Below the pieces are notes generated by a model that made no database searches, was not told the DNA's origin, and saw nothing but the letters and a program-made list of their open reading frames with translations. This document shows positions 25,443 through 32,926 of a DNA stretch of 64,000 bases, one piece after another. Source of the DNA: CAVOAK01 sp963664465 (GTDB taxonomy: Bacteria; Pseudomonadota; Alphaproteobacteria; UBA8366; CAVOAK01); contig CAXXSU010000001.1 of assembly GCA_963664465.2 (NCBI GenBank), forward strand, positions 1 to 64,000, in the 5' to 3' direction. The position numbers were made by a program, and so were the translations under genes. How positions within the stretch are numbered: the first letter of the stretch is position 1; every line of letters begins with the position of its first letter.

Positions 25443-25622
25443 TTGGCGGATCGGAGGCCGAAGAAGCGCGGGCCGTTCCAGCGCGTACCTGCGATCGCGG
25501 TCGCGGCCGCGGAGAGGCTTTTGAAGAGTTGGCCCTCATGGCGAAACCCGTCTTCTTCGACTATGACTTGGACGATCCGCCCCCGCCATTCGCGCTGCAG
25601 CGTTGTCCCGATCCCGAGATCA
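25439..25622 (-). pseudogene. C-terminal fragment of DUF2924 protein
   Basis: The minus-strand frame ends TTLQREWRGRIVQVIVEEDG, then FRHEGQLFKSLSAAATAIAG and TRWNGPRFFGLRSAK. The pattern L.R.W.G....V.V...GF...G..Y.SLS..A..I.GTRW.GP.FFGL is characteristic of the DUF2924 C terminus. The N-terminal half is replaced by the IS3 element at about 25623. Its stop overlaps the recombinase start (ATGA). DUF2924 genes typically sit directly upstream of this recombinase class in alphaproteobacterial mobile elements. Confidence 0.8.
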
Positions 25623-25685
25623 AGTGGACCCTGCTGACGAAAGTGGAGACGTCCTGCGATAGGATTTTGATCGCAGGAGGTGCAA

Positions 25686-25982
25686 ATGTCGAAGCAGAAT
25701 GGGAACAAGGGCCGGCGGTTTGATCGGGCCTTCAAGGAAGAAGCGGTGCGTCTTTTACAGACGAGCGGGCGCAGGCAGCGGCAGATAGCAGGAGATCTTG
25801 GGATCAGCGTCAGCGCGCTCGGCCGCTGGGTCGCAGAATTGCGTGAGGAGGATTTGCTTTCCGGTCCGCATGAGGATGCAGCGAAGGAGATTACCCGCCT
25901 ACGCCGAGAGCGTGATCTGGCCCGTCAGGAACGTGATCTGCTAAAAAAAGCGCTGGCCTTCTTCGCCAGGGAAAGTCGATGA
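25686..25982 (+). CDS. IS3-family transposase OrfA
   Basis: 98 residues from ATG 25686, with AGGAGG six bases ahead. A helix-turn-helix lies at about residues 10-45 (FDRAFKEEAVRLLQTSGRRQ, QIAGDLGISVSALGRWV) and a C-terminal leucine-zipper-like segment at about 65-95 (ITRLRRERDLARQERDLLKK). The end overlaps OrfB by four bases (25979-25982), fitting the usual -1 frameshift or coupled arrangement of IS3 elements. The element is incomplete because OrfB is cut. Confidence 0.9.
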   Translation: MSKQNGNKGRRFDRAFKEEAVRLLQTSGRRQRQIAGDLGISVSALGRWVAELREEDLLSGPHEDAAKEITRLRRERDLARQERDLLKKALAFFARESR

Positions 25983-26485
25983 GGTTCCGGTTCATCGACG
26001 CGGAGAGGGCCGGGTTGGCGATGCCGATATTCCGCCTGTGCAGACTGCTGCAGGTCAGCGTCTCAGGCTTCTACGCTTGGCGCAATCGCGGCCCAAGCCA
26101 GCGACAGCTCGATGACATGGTTCTACTCGCCCATGTCCGGGCAGCCTTTCGGCGCAGCCGCGAGAGCTACGGTGCAGAGCGGGTCCATCACGAGCTTGCC
26201 GAGAATGGGATCGAGGTTGGACGCCATAGGGTGGCTCGGCTGATGCGGGGAAATGGGTTGTCTCCGAAACGGAAACAGAAGTTCAAAAAGACGACGGACA
26301 GCCAGCACAACAAGGCCGTCGCATCGAACCTTCTCGACCAGAACTTCTCCACCGAGGCACCCAACGAGAAATGGGCTGCCGACATCAGCTATATCTGGAC
26401 GGCACAGGGCTGGCTGTACCTGGCCGTCATGCTCGACCTCTACTCCCGGCGCGTCATCGGCTGGGCCGTGGGCGCTCGCATGACC
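25979..26485 (+). pseudogene. IS3-family OrfB, truncated
   Basis: The N-terminal HTH_21 region (FRLCRLLQVSVSGFYAWRNR, SYGAERVHHELAENGIEVGR) and the beginning of the rve integrase core are present: NEKWAADISYIWTAQGWLYL supplies the first catalytic Asp, and YSRRVIGWAV follows. The native sequence stops after about 168 residues at the left copy of a 36-bp inverted repeat (26486). The second Asp (HSDRGSQY region) and the Glu are missing, so the enzyme is inactive. The remaining frame to 26728 belongs to another element. Confidence 0.88.
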
Positions 26486-26736
26486 TGTCCCTCCTATAAA
26501 TTCCGTCCGGCACAGAAATCCAGGCCTTTCAGGGTGGTGCCCGATAGCGTTTGTGACCCGCACACGATCCTGCTTCACGGCGTTCTCTCGGACTTTCGCA
26601 GTCGCGCCATGCGACAGCCCGAGATCATCGCGCCTCGTCATCAACTGGACGTCCTTCGGCGCAACCAGCGAAGCCAGTCGCTGGAGCGCCCAAAACACCA
26701 GGATTTCTGTGCCGGACGGAATTTATAGGAGGGACA
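26486..26736. repeat. Perfect 36-bp inverted repeat pair
   Basis: 26486-26521 begins TGTCCCTCCTATAAATTCC and 26701-26736 is its exact reverse complement (ending GGAATTTATAGGAGGGACA), with 179 bp between. A weaker relative of the same end occurs near 27606-27625 (GGAATAAATGGAGGGGACA). The left copy cuts IS3 OrfB and the right copy cuts the integrase gene. The outer pair 26486 / about 27625 may be the true ends of the integrase element. Confidence 0.85.
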
Positions 26737-27408
26737 GGCGCACCTCGGATCCATGGCGAGCTTTTGAAGCTTGGCTTTTCCATCTCCCAGGCCGCCGTCT
26801 CGAAATACATGGTCCGTTACCCATCGCCGCCATCGCAGTCGTGGCGGACATTCCTTACAAATCACGCCGATTGCCTGGCGTCGATCGATTTCTTCGTGGT
26901 CCCCACGGCCACGTTCCACCTCCTGTTCGGGTTCATCGTGCTCCACCACGAGCGCCGCCAGATCGTGCATTTCGGTGTCACGGCGAACCCGACGATGGCG
27001 TGGGTCGCACAGCAGATCCGAGAGGCATTCCCGTGGGGCACGGCGCCGCGGCACCTGATCCGCGACCGGGACGGCGCATACGGGCAATCGTTCCGCTCGA
27101 CCGTGACGGCGATGGGCGTGGAAGAGGTCGTCACGGCGCCACGGAGCCCGTGGCAAAATCCGTATGTGGAACGCCTGATCGGCAGCGTGAGGCGCGAATG
27201 CCTGGACCATTCGATCATCCTCAACGAGCGGCATTTGCGGCGCACTCTTGGCTCATACTTCGACTATTATCACGGTTCAAGGACCCACTTGTCGCTCGGC
27301 AAGGACACACCGGATGGACGACCCGTTCAGCCGGCCGGGTCCGGAACGGTCGTTTCCTTGCCCAAGGTCGGCGGTCTGCATCATCGTTACGAACGCCTTG
27401 CGGCTTGA
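26560..27408 (+). pseudogene. Integrase-core transposase interrupted by inverted repeat
   Basis: The N-terminal piece (about 26580-26665) reads LLHGVLSDFRSRAMRQPEII, then APRHQLDVLRRNQRS, the conserved start of a widespread DDE integrase family. At 26701-26736 an internal copy of the element end is present. From 26738 a different frame continues with GAPRIHGELLKLGFSISQAA through the rve core: first Asp in ASIDFFVVPTATF, DGAYGQSF, and the Glu in PWQNPYVERLIGSVRREC, ending at 27408 with GLHHRYERLAA. About 50 central residues expected between the two pieces are absent. This is a broken gene whose C-terminal catalytic domain is intact. Confidence 0.8.
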
Positions 27409-27605
27409 CCACCCCCGCTCGGATTTGATCAATGTCTCTCTGTGGCGACGTTGACGCTGCCGGCATCCGCATGCCCTTGCATAGGTTCGCTGGCACGATC
27501 CGGCGGAATAAGCATCGTGATGACCGCGCCCATGGTCGATTACAAAATCCACTGGCTCAAAATGATGTCCGTGCCGGAGAGCCGAGCCGTCGTTGGGAGG
27601 CACGA

Positions 27606-27815
27606 TGGAATAAATGGAGGGGACAGCCGCCGTGGACCAGTAGAATTCCCTGTTCTCCCGAACAAAATCCCTGTTCGTTCGAATAAATTCCCTGTTACAT
27701 AGTTTAGGGAATTGGACCGAAAACACTAGCGTTTCTGCCATGATTCGAACACAGGAAAGCTTCTGAATCCCTGCAAAAGAGAAAATTTCCCTGTATTTTC
27801 CTATTAAACAGGGAA
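27606..27815 (-). repeat. Array of ATTCCCTGT-type repeats, right
   Basis: Copies of AATTCCCTGT or close variants occur near 27646, 27665, 27685 and 27786, with one opposite copy (ACAGGGAATT) near 27808 and partial forms near 27704 and 27762. The array largely mirrors the one at 23607-23805. The stretch from 27409 to 27901 otherwise holds no gene I can support. The reported open frame here (NREF-type repeats) is a by-product of the array. Confidence 0.65.
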
Positions 27816-27901
27816 TTGGCCTCAGAGACGAGTTCGCGGGAGACTGCCAGCACAGCCAGCGAATCCGACGCACCAGACCCAACATAGGACGCGACCGACC
27901 C

Positions 27902-29059
27902 ATGATTTCCTGCCAACGCCACCTCTTCGACGTGCCCGACGATATCGCCTATTTCAACTGCGCCGCGTTCTCGCCCATCCTCAAGACCTCGCGCGACGCA
28001 GGCGTGATTGGTGCGGCGAAAAAGGCTCAGCCGTGGCGCCTTGGAAACTTCGAATTCGAGGAGGAACCGGCGCGGGCCCAAACGCTGTTTGCCAAACTCA
28101 TCGGCGCACAGGCGCAGGACATCGCGATCGTTCCGGCGACAAGCTACGGGATCGCCACCGCTGCGGCGAACCTTCCAACCAAGGCCGGCCAGTGCATCGT
28201 CCTCCTAGAGGATCAATACCCAAACAACGTGCTGCCTTGGATAGAAAAGGCGGAGCGAGATGGTGCCGAGCTCGTATTCGTCGCGCGCGGCGAAGGTGAC
28301 GACCTGACGGCCGGCATACTCGATGCCATCGATGAACGCACAGCCATCGCAGCTCTGCCCCATTGCTTTTGGACTGACGGAACGTTGATCGACCTCGCTG
28401 CCATTGGCCGGCGTTGCCGCGAAGTGAATGCGGCGCTGGTTATCGATGCCACGCAATCGGTCGGCGCTCTGCCGTTTGACGTCACCGAAATACAGCCCGA
28501 TTTCCTCGTCGTCTCCGGATACAAGTGGCTGCTCTGCCCCTATACGATGGGTTTCCTCTACGTGGCGCCACAGCGGCAAGACGGCCTGCCGCTCGAAAGC
28601 ACCGTGCGGGGCCATGTGCAGAAGGATGGCGCCGCCGTATGGCAAAACGGACATATGCACTATCCGGTGGGCTGGCAGTCCGGTGCCGGCCGATTCAACA
28701 TGGGCGAGACAGCTAATCTCATCTCCTTGCCGATGGCCATTTTGGCGCTAGAGCAATTGCACGCCTGGGACGTCGGCGAGATCAACAAGAGTCTGCGCCG
28801 TATCACGGAGACCATCATTGAGCGCACTGGAAATCTTGGGCTGACCGCGCCAGCTGTCGATCATCGTGCCGGACATCTAACCGGCTTGCGTCTTTCCGCC
28901 GGCGCCGACGAACGCGACATCGAAGACATACAGCAGCGCCTGGCTGAAAAGCAGGTCTATCTCAGCGCACGCGGCGACTCGTTGCGTATTGCGCCCCATC
29001 TCCACGTCAGCGACGAGGATATCGACCGGCTCGTCTCCGCGCTGGCGGATGTTGTCTAG
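27902..29059 (+). CDS. Class V aminotransferase-fold PLP enzyme, first of tandem pair
   Basis: 385 residues. The PLP-dependent fold-type I enzyme pattern is clear: an N-terminal YFNCAAFSP substrate loop, PATSYGIATAA as the phosphate-binding region (about residues 80-90), the PLP-ring Asp in VIDATQSVGALPFD (about 182), the Schiff-base Lys in SGYKWLLCPY (about 205), and GRFNMGETAN near 265. It resembles the kynureninase / isopenicillin-N-epimerase / EgtE-like branch rather than IscS, as no cysteine loop is seen. The exact substrate is unknown. It is followed after 18 bp by a paralogue of the same length. Confidence 0.85.
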   Translation: MISCQRHLFDVPDDIAYFNCAAFSPILKTSRDAGVIGAAKKAQPWRLGNFEFEEEPARAQTLFAKLIGAQAQDIAIVPATSYGIATAAANLPTKAGQCIVLLEDQYPNNVLPWIEKAERDGAELVFVARGEGDDLTAGILDAIDERTAIAALPHCFWTDGTLIDLAAIGRRCREVNAALVIDATQSVGALPFDVTEIQPDFLVVSGYKWLLCPYTMGFLYVAPQRQDGLPLESTVRGHVQKDGAAVWQNGHMHYPVGWQSGAGRFNMGETANLISLPMAILALEQLHAWDVGEINKSLRRITETIIERTGNLGLTAPAVDHRAGHLTGLRLSAGADERDIEDIQQRLAEKQVYLSARGDSLRIAPHLHVSDEDIDRLVSALADVV

Positions 29060-29077
29060 GCCGGCCGGACGCTGTCG

Positions 29078-30235
29078 ATGATCGCTTGCCAACGCCCCCT
29101 CTTCGATGTGCCCGAGGACATCGCCTTCTTCGACTGTGCGGCGCTTGCACCCATTCTCACGGCATCCAGGGACGCCGGCTTGGTCGGCGTGGAGAGGAAG
29201 GTGCAGCCTTGGCGCGTTCGAAGTCCGCAACGCATCGCGGAACCGGATCGGATCCGGGCTCTATTTGCTGGGCTGATCGGTGCCTCGGCACAGGACATCG
29301 CCATTATTCCGGCGGCAAGTTACGGAATTGCGACCGCGGCGATAAACCTCCCAGTCAAGGCGGGCGAGCGGATCGTCGTCTTGCAGGATCAATACCCGAA
29401 CAACGTGCTGCCATGGATCATGAAGCGCGCGCGAGAAGGCGCCGAGCTTGTATTTGTCGCCCGTCCCGCAGACGATGATTTGACGACCGGTATTCTCGGG
29501 GCAATCGATGAGCGAACGGCAATCGCCGCCCTCCCCCACTGTTTCTGGGCCGACGGCACACTGATCGACCTCGCGGCTGTCGGCCAGCGTTGCCGCGAGG
29601 TGGGCGCGGCGTTGGTCGTCGACGGAACACAATCTGTTGGCGCGCTGCCGTTCGACGTCGCCGCGATCCGCCCCGATTTTCTCATTGTGGCCGGCTATAA
29701 GTGGCTGCTCTGTCCATACACGTTTGGTTTTCTTTACGTGGCGCCGCAACGCCAAGGCGGCATCCCGCTCGAGCATTCCTGGCGCGACGGCATGCTGGAG
29801 GGTTGGGGCGTCGACTGGCGTGACGGACATTTGGACTACCCGGAAGGCTGGCAGCCCGGCGCCGGTCGCTTCAATATGGGCGAAACTGCGAACTTCATCT
29901 CCACGCCGATGGCCATCAAGGCGCTTGAGCAAGTGCAGGCCTGGGAGGTCGGAGAGATCAATGCCAGCCTGCGCCGCATTACCGAGACCATTATCGAGCG
30001 TACGAGCAACCTTGGGCTAACCGCACCGGGTGCCGACCATCGGGCTGGACACATGACCGGGCTGCGCCTTGCCCCAGGCGCTAAGCGGCGTGATTTCGAT
30101 GACCTGCAGAAGCGCCTTGAAGACAAACAGGTGTATCTGAGCGTGCGCGGCGATTTCCTGCGTATCGCACCGCATCTCCACGTCAACGATGCGGATATCG
30201 ATCGGTTGGTCGCGGCGCTGGCCGACACTTTGTAG
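29078..30235 (+). CDS. Class V aminotransferase-fold PLP enzyme, second of tandem pair
   Basis: 385 residues, the same length as the upstream gene and alignable from end to end, with roughly 70-75 percent identity by eye. Key sites are kept: PAASYGIATAAINLPV, VVDGTQSVGALPFDV, AGYKWLLCPYTFGFLYV (PLP lysine), GRFNMGETANF. Differences concentrate at residues 225-250 (LEHSWRDGMLEGWGVDWRDG versus LESTVRGHVQKDGAAVWQNG), the likely active-site entrance. The pair arose by tandem duplication and may have diverged in substrate. Together with the methyltransferase downstream (17 bp gap) it forms one operon. Confidence 0.85.
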   Translation: MIACQRPLFDVPEDIAFFDCAALAPILTASRDAGLVGVERKVQPWRVRSPQRIAEPDRIRALFAGLIGASAQDIAIIPAASYGIATAAINLPVKAGERIVVLQDQYPNNVLPWIMKRAREGAELVFVARPADDDLTTGILGAIDERTAIAALPHCFWADGTLIDLAAVGQRCREVGAALVVDGTQSVGALPFDVAAIRPDFLIVAGYKWLLCPYTFGFLYVAPQRQGGIPLEHSWRDGMLEGWGVDWRDGHLDYPEGWQPGAGRFNMGETANFISTPMAIKALEQVQAWEVGEINASLRRITETIIERTSNLGLTAPGADHRAGHMTGLRLAPGAKRRDFDDLQKRLEDKQVYLSVRGDFLRIAPHLHVNDADIDRLVAALADTL

Positions 30236-30252
30236 GCCGCCGGAATTCAGCA

Positions 30253-31098
30253 ATGAACGACGACTGCCGCACGCCGCACGAAGAGAACAAGCGCTCGTGG
30301 TCGGAACGCGCGGCTTTCTGGGTTGGCAGTGCTGAGTCCAACATCGATGTCGCCGACGCCTACAACCAGGCTTTCCTCGAGGCGGTGGATCTGCATGACG
30401 GACACCGGTTGCTCGATATCGCGGCAGGGCCGGGCGAACCTACGCTGAGTGCGGCAGCGATCGTCGGCCCCCAAGGACTGGTGGTTGCCAGCGATCTGAC
30501 GCCCGGAATGCTTGTTGGACTGCGGGCACGCGGCGCGGCCATGGGCCGCACGAATTTCACGCTCGCGGCCGCCGAAATGGGCGCGCTGCCATTTATCGGC
30601 GGGTGTTTCGACCGCGTGACGTGCCGCATGGGGATCATGTTTGCGCAGGACACCGAGGCAACGCTCGGCGAAATTCGACACGTACTGAAGCCGCGCGGCC
30701 GCGCGGCCTTCATGTTCTGGGGACCAAAGGACGACACCACGATGTTTTCTCTGATTCGCCAGACGGTGGCGGAAGTTCTGAAGGCAGACGAAGCCTGGAC
30801 CGACGGCATGGCCTTCCGCTTTGGCGCTCCGGGAACTCTAGCCGGCAAGATGGAAGCCGCCGGCTTCATCGATGTGGTGGAGCGTGGTGAGCCGATAATC
30901 CGTGAAGCGCCCGTCGGCCCGGCATTCTGGTCGAACCAGTTGCGGATGGGTTACGGCACGCTGATCGAGGCGGCCGACGAAGCGACATGCGCACGTCTCG
31001 ATGCAAGGATCCGCGAACGGCTGGAGCCCCTCCGCGCCGGCGACGTCTACCGCCTTTCGGTTCACATCCGCACGGCTGTCGGCGAGACGCCCGCCTAA
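30253..31098 (+). CDS. Class I SAM-dependent methyltransferase
   Basis: 281 residues. The SAM-binding motif I is LLDIAAGPGEPTLSAA (about residues 54-69), the acidic end of strand beta-2 is VVASDLTPGML, motif II/III regions are MGALPFIGGCFDRVTCRMGI and LKPRGRAAFMFWG. It belongs to the UbiE/COQ5-like small-molecule methyltransferase group. Position directly after the tandem PLP enzymes suggests they act on a common metabolite, but nothing fixes its identity. No signal peptide; cytoplasmic. Confidence 0.85.
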   Translation: MNDDCRTPHEENKRSWSERAAFWVGSAESNIDVADAYNQAFLEAVDLHDGHRLLDIAAGPGEPTLSAAAIVGPQGLVVASDLTPGMLVGLRARGAAMGRTNFTLAAAEMGALPFIGGCFDRVTCRMGIMFAQDTEATLGEIRHVLKPRGRAAFMFWGPKDDTTMFSLIRQTVAEVLKADEAWTDGMAFRFGAPGTLAGKMEAAGFIDVVERGEPIIREAPVGPAFWSNQLRMGYGTLIEAADEATCARLDARIRERLEPLRAGDVYRLSVHIRTAVGETPA

Positions 31099-31170
31099 TC
31101 AAGCAATCGCAGCAACATAAGTTGGGCGGCAGTCAGCAAACGAGGCGGCTCCAACGCCGCCACCGCACGT

Positions 31171-31239
31171 AGTGATGGCGGTCACTTAATTATATCGCTT
31201 TGATATATTTCATATTGATATTAGTGATTTCCATCACTA
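31171..31239 (+). promoter_or_regulatory. Two putative PadR operators (AGTGA-N6-TCACT)
   Basis: AGTGATGGCGGTCACT at 31171-31186 and AGTGATTTCCATCACT at 31223-31238 share the same half-sites and spacing, with centres 52 bp apart (about five helical turns). The second is longer (TAGTGAT / ATCACTA). A third inverted repeat, TATATC-N5-GATATA, lies between them. They sit just upstream of the padR-type gene and the efflux operon. The position strongly suggests autoregulation. Confidence 0.65.
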
Positions 31240-31269
31240 TCTCTGCAGTAAGGCCTTATTAGGAGCGGC

Positions 31270-31818
31270 ATGATGGATGTAAAGACGCTCTGTCTTGGCG
31301 TACTCAGTGCGCAAGGCGAAGCAACCGGTTACGAAATCCGCAAAGTGCTCAAGGAAGAAGGTGCATTTAGCCATTTTGTCGATGCGGGCTATGGTTCGAT
31401 TTATCCGGCCCTGAGCAAGTTGAGCGATGCGGGCCTGGTTTCCTGCGAAGCGCAGGAGCAGGCCAAGCGGCCAGATAAAAAAGTCTATCAAATTAACTCT
31501 GCCGGCCGCATGGCGCTGCTTGATGCGTTGCTAGAACCCCCGGCAGCCGACAAATTCCGGTCCGCTTTCCTCTTTGCGCTGTTTTTCGGTGATTTGTTGC
31601 CGGCCCGTCATGTCGATCGGCTGATTGACCAGAGAATTTCCTGGTATCGCGACGCGCTGGCGCGAATTAACGAGTTCGACGGCTCAGATCAATCCTCCGG
31701 CGCCTATTTCGTCCAAGGATTTGGCGGGGCGGTCTACAAGGCAGCACTCGATTATCTCGAAACCAACAAACACGTACTGATCGCAGAGAGCCTGCGAGCT
31801 GAAAAGGACGTCGCCTAA
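31270..31818 (+). CDS. PadR-family transcriptional regulator
   Basis: 182 residues with AGGAG ahead of the ATG at 31270 (a second ATG follows at 31273). The N-terminal winged helix is typical: LCLGVLSAQGEATGYEIRKV, GSIYPALSKLSDAGLVSCEA, KKVYQINSAGRMALLDAL. The C-terminal half is a helical dimerisation domain (FRSAFLFALFFGDLLPARHV...). PadR proteins are mostly repressors of adjacent detoxification or efflux genes. Its stop overlaps the start of the membrane-fusion gene by one base (TAATG), so regulator and pump form one operon, likely controlled from the paired operators upstream. Confidence 0.92.
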   Translation: MMDVKTLCLGVLSAQGEATGYEIRKVLKEEGAFSHFVDAGYGSIYPALSKLSDAGLVSCEAQEQAKRPDKKVYQINSAGRMALLDALLEPPAADKFRSAFLFALFFGDLLPARHVDRLIDQRISWYRDALARINEFDGSDQSSGAYFVQGFGGAVYKAALDYLETNKHVLIAESLRAEKDVA

Positions 31819-32924
31819 TGAAGTCCTCGATCGCCATCGCCGTCCTCATTGCCTTCGTCGCCAGCGGCTGGATTCTCTCCGGACAATTCGGAGATGAGTC
31901 CCGATCAAGCAATGGGGAAGCAACCGCTGCGCAGGCGGATGCGCTTGGCAACGCCAAGTCAACCTCGGCAAAGGAACTCATGCGGGTCCGCGTACGTCAG
32001 AGCAGTGCGCAGCCAATGGTAAATGAAATAGTTGTGCGTGGCCGTACGGAAGCCTCGCGCCAAGCCACGCTAAGTGCAGAAACGCCCGGACGTATCGTCA
32101 GCGTGGACGCAAAGGAAGGCACGCACGTCAAGCTTGGCCAGGCAATCGTCCGCATTGCCATAGACGACCGCACCGCAATTCTCGACGAGGCGGCAGCACA
32201 GCTCGCACAACGTCAGCTCGAACACGAGGCAGCATCGAAACTCCAGCAAAAAGGCTTCCAGAGCCGCACCAGGCTTGCCGAAGCCACGGCCCGCCTCAAT
32301 GCGGCGACCGCCTATTTGGCAAAGATCAAAATCGACATCAATCGGACGCTCATCCAGGCGCCGTTTGACGGCGTATTGCAACACCGTGCGGTCGAACTTG
32401 GTGACTATGTTGCACCCGGCGATCCAGTTGCCACGATCATGGATCTCGACCCAATTCTGATCATTGGATATTTGAGCGAACGGGATGTCAGCAAAATCCG
32501 TGTCGGCGAACCTGGATACGCGCGCGTCGTCAATGGAGACGAATTCGCGGGCACAATTCGCTACATATCGTCGGCCGCAGGCGAAGAAACACGCACATTC
32601 GCCATCGAGCTTGAAGTCGCCAACGCAGACTATGCCATCCTACAGGGTCTGACGGCAGGGTTGCGCCTGCCATTGGCGCAGATCGAAGCCCATTTGCTCA
32701 GCCCCGCGGCATTGACGCTGGCAGACAACGGAACGGTCGGTGTGAAAATCGTTGATGAGTTGGCGCGGGTGAGGTTCGTGCCGGTTGCAATTTTTAGGGA
32801 TTCGCCCGAAGGCATCTGGGTCGGCGGACTACCGGCGACCGTAACCCTGATTACCGTAGGTCATGAGTTCGTCCAAACCGGGATCCAGGTAATGCCGGTC
32901 CCCGAATTAGCCAACGAGAGCTGA
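31818..32924 (+). CDS. RND efflux periplasmic adaptor (membrane fusion protein)
   Basis: 368 residues. An N-terminal membrane anchor (SSIAIAVLIAFVASGWILSG) is followed by the HlyD/AcrA-type barrel-sandwich: VVRGRTEASRQATLSAETPG ... VDAKEGTHVKLGQAIVRI (lipoyl half), a helical hairpin at about residues 115-165 (AAAQLAQRQLEHEAASKLQQ), the second lipoyl half (LIQAPFDGVLQHRAVELGDY) and beta-barrel and MP domains. No lipobox cysteine is seen. It links the inner-membrane pump to an outer-membrane channel; no TolC-like gene is present nearby. The pump gene begins 2 bp later but is disrupted, so the adaptor may have no partner. Confidence 0.92.
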   Translation: MKSSIAIAVLIAFVASGWILSGQFGDESRSSNGEATAAQADALGNAKSTSAKELMRVRVRQSSAQPMVNEIVVRGRTEASRQATLSAETPGRIVSVDAKEGTHVKLGQAIVRIAIDDRTAILDEAAAQLAQRQLEHEAASKLQQKGFQSRTRLAEATARLNAATAYLAKIKIDINRTLIQAPFDGVLQHRAVELGDYVAPGDPVATIMDLDPILIIGYLSERDVSKIRVGEPGYARVVNGDEFAGTIRYISSAAGEETRTFAIELEVANADYAILQGLTAGLRLPLAQIEAHLLSPAALTLADNGTVGVKIVDELARVRFVPVAIFRDSPEGIWVGGLPATVTLITVGHEFVQTGIQVMPVPELANES

Positions 32925-32926
32925 CC

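Noticed and set aside
24337..25539. A 400-residue minus-strand frame over the recombinase
   Set aside because: It is a shifted-frame shadow of the serine recombinase, without domain character.
23607..27815. The ACAGGGAAT arrays as a CRISPR locus
   Set aside because: The repeats are only about 9-10 bases, spacing is irregular, orientation is mixed and no cas gene is present.
27277..27903. A 208-residue frame with repeated NREF-type words
   Set aside because: It is a translation by-product of the ATTCCCTGT repeat array and partly antisense to the integrase gene.
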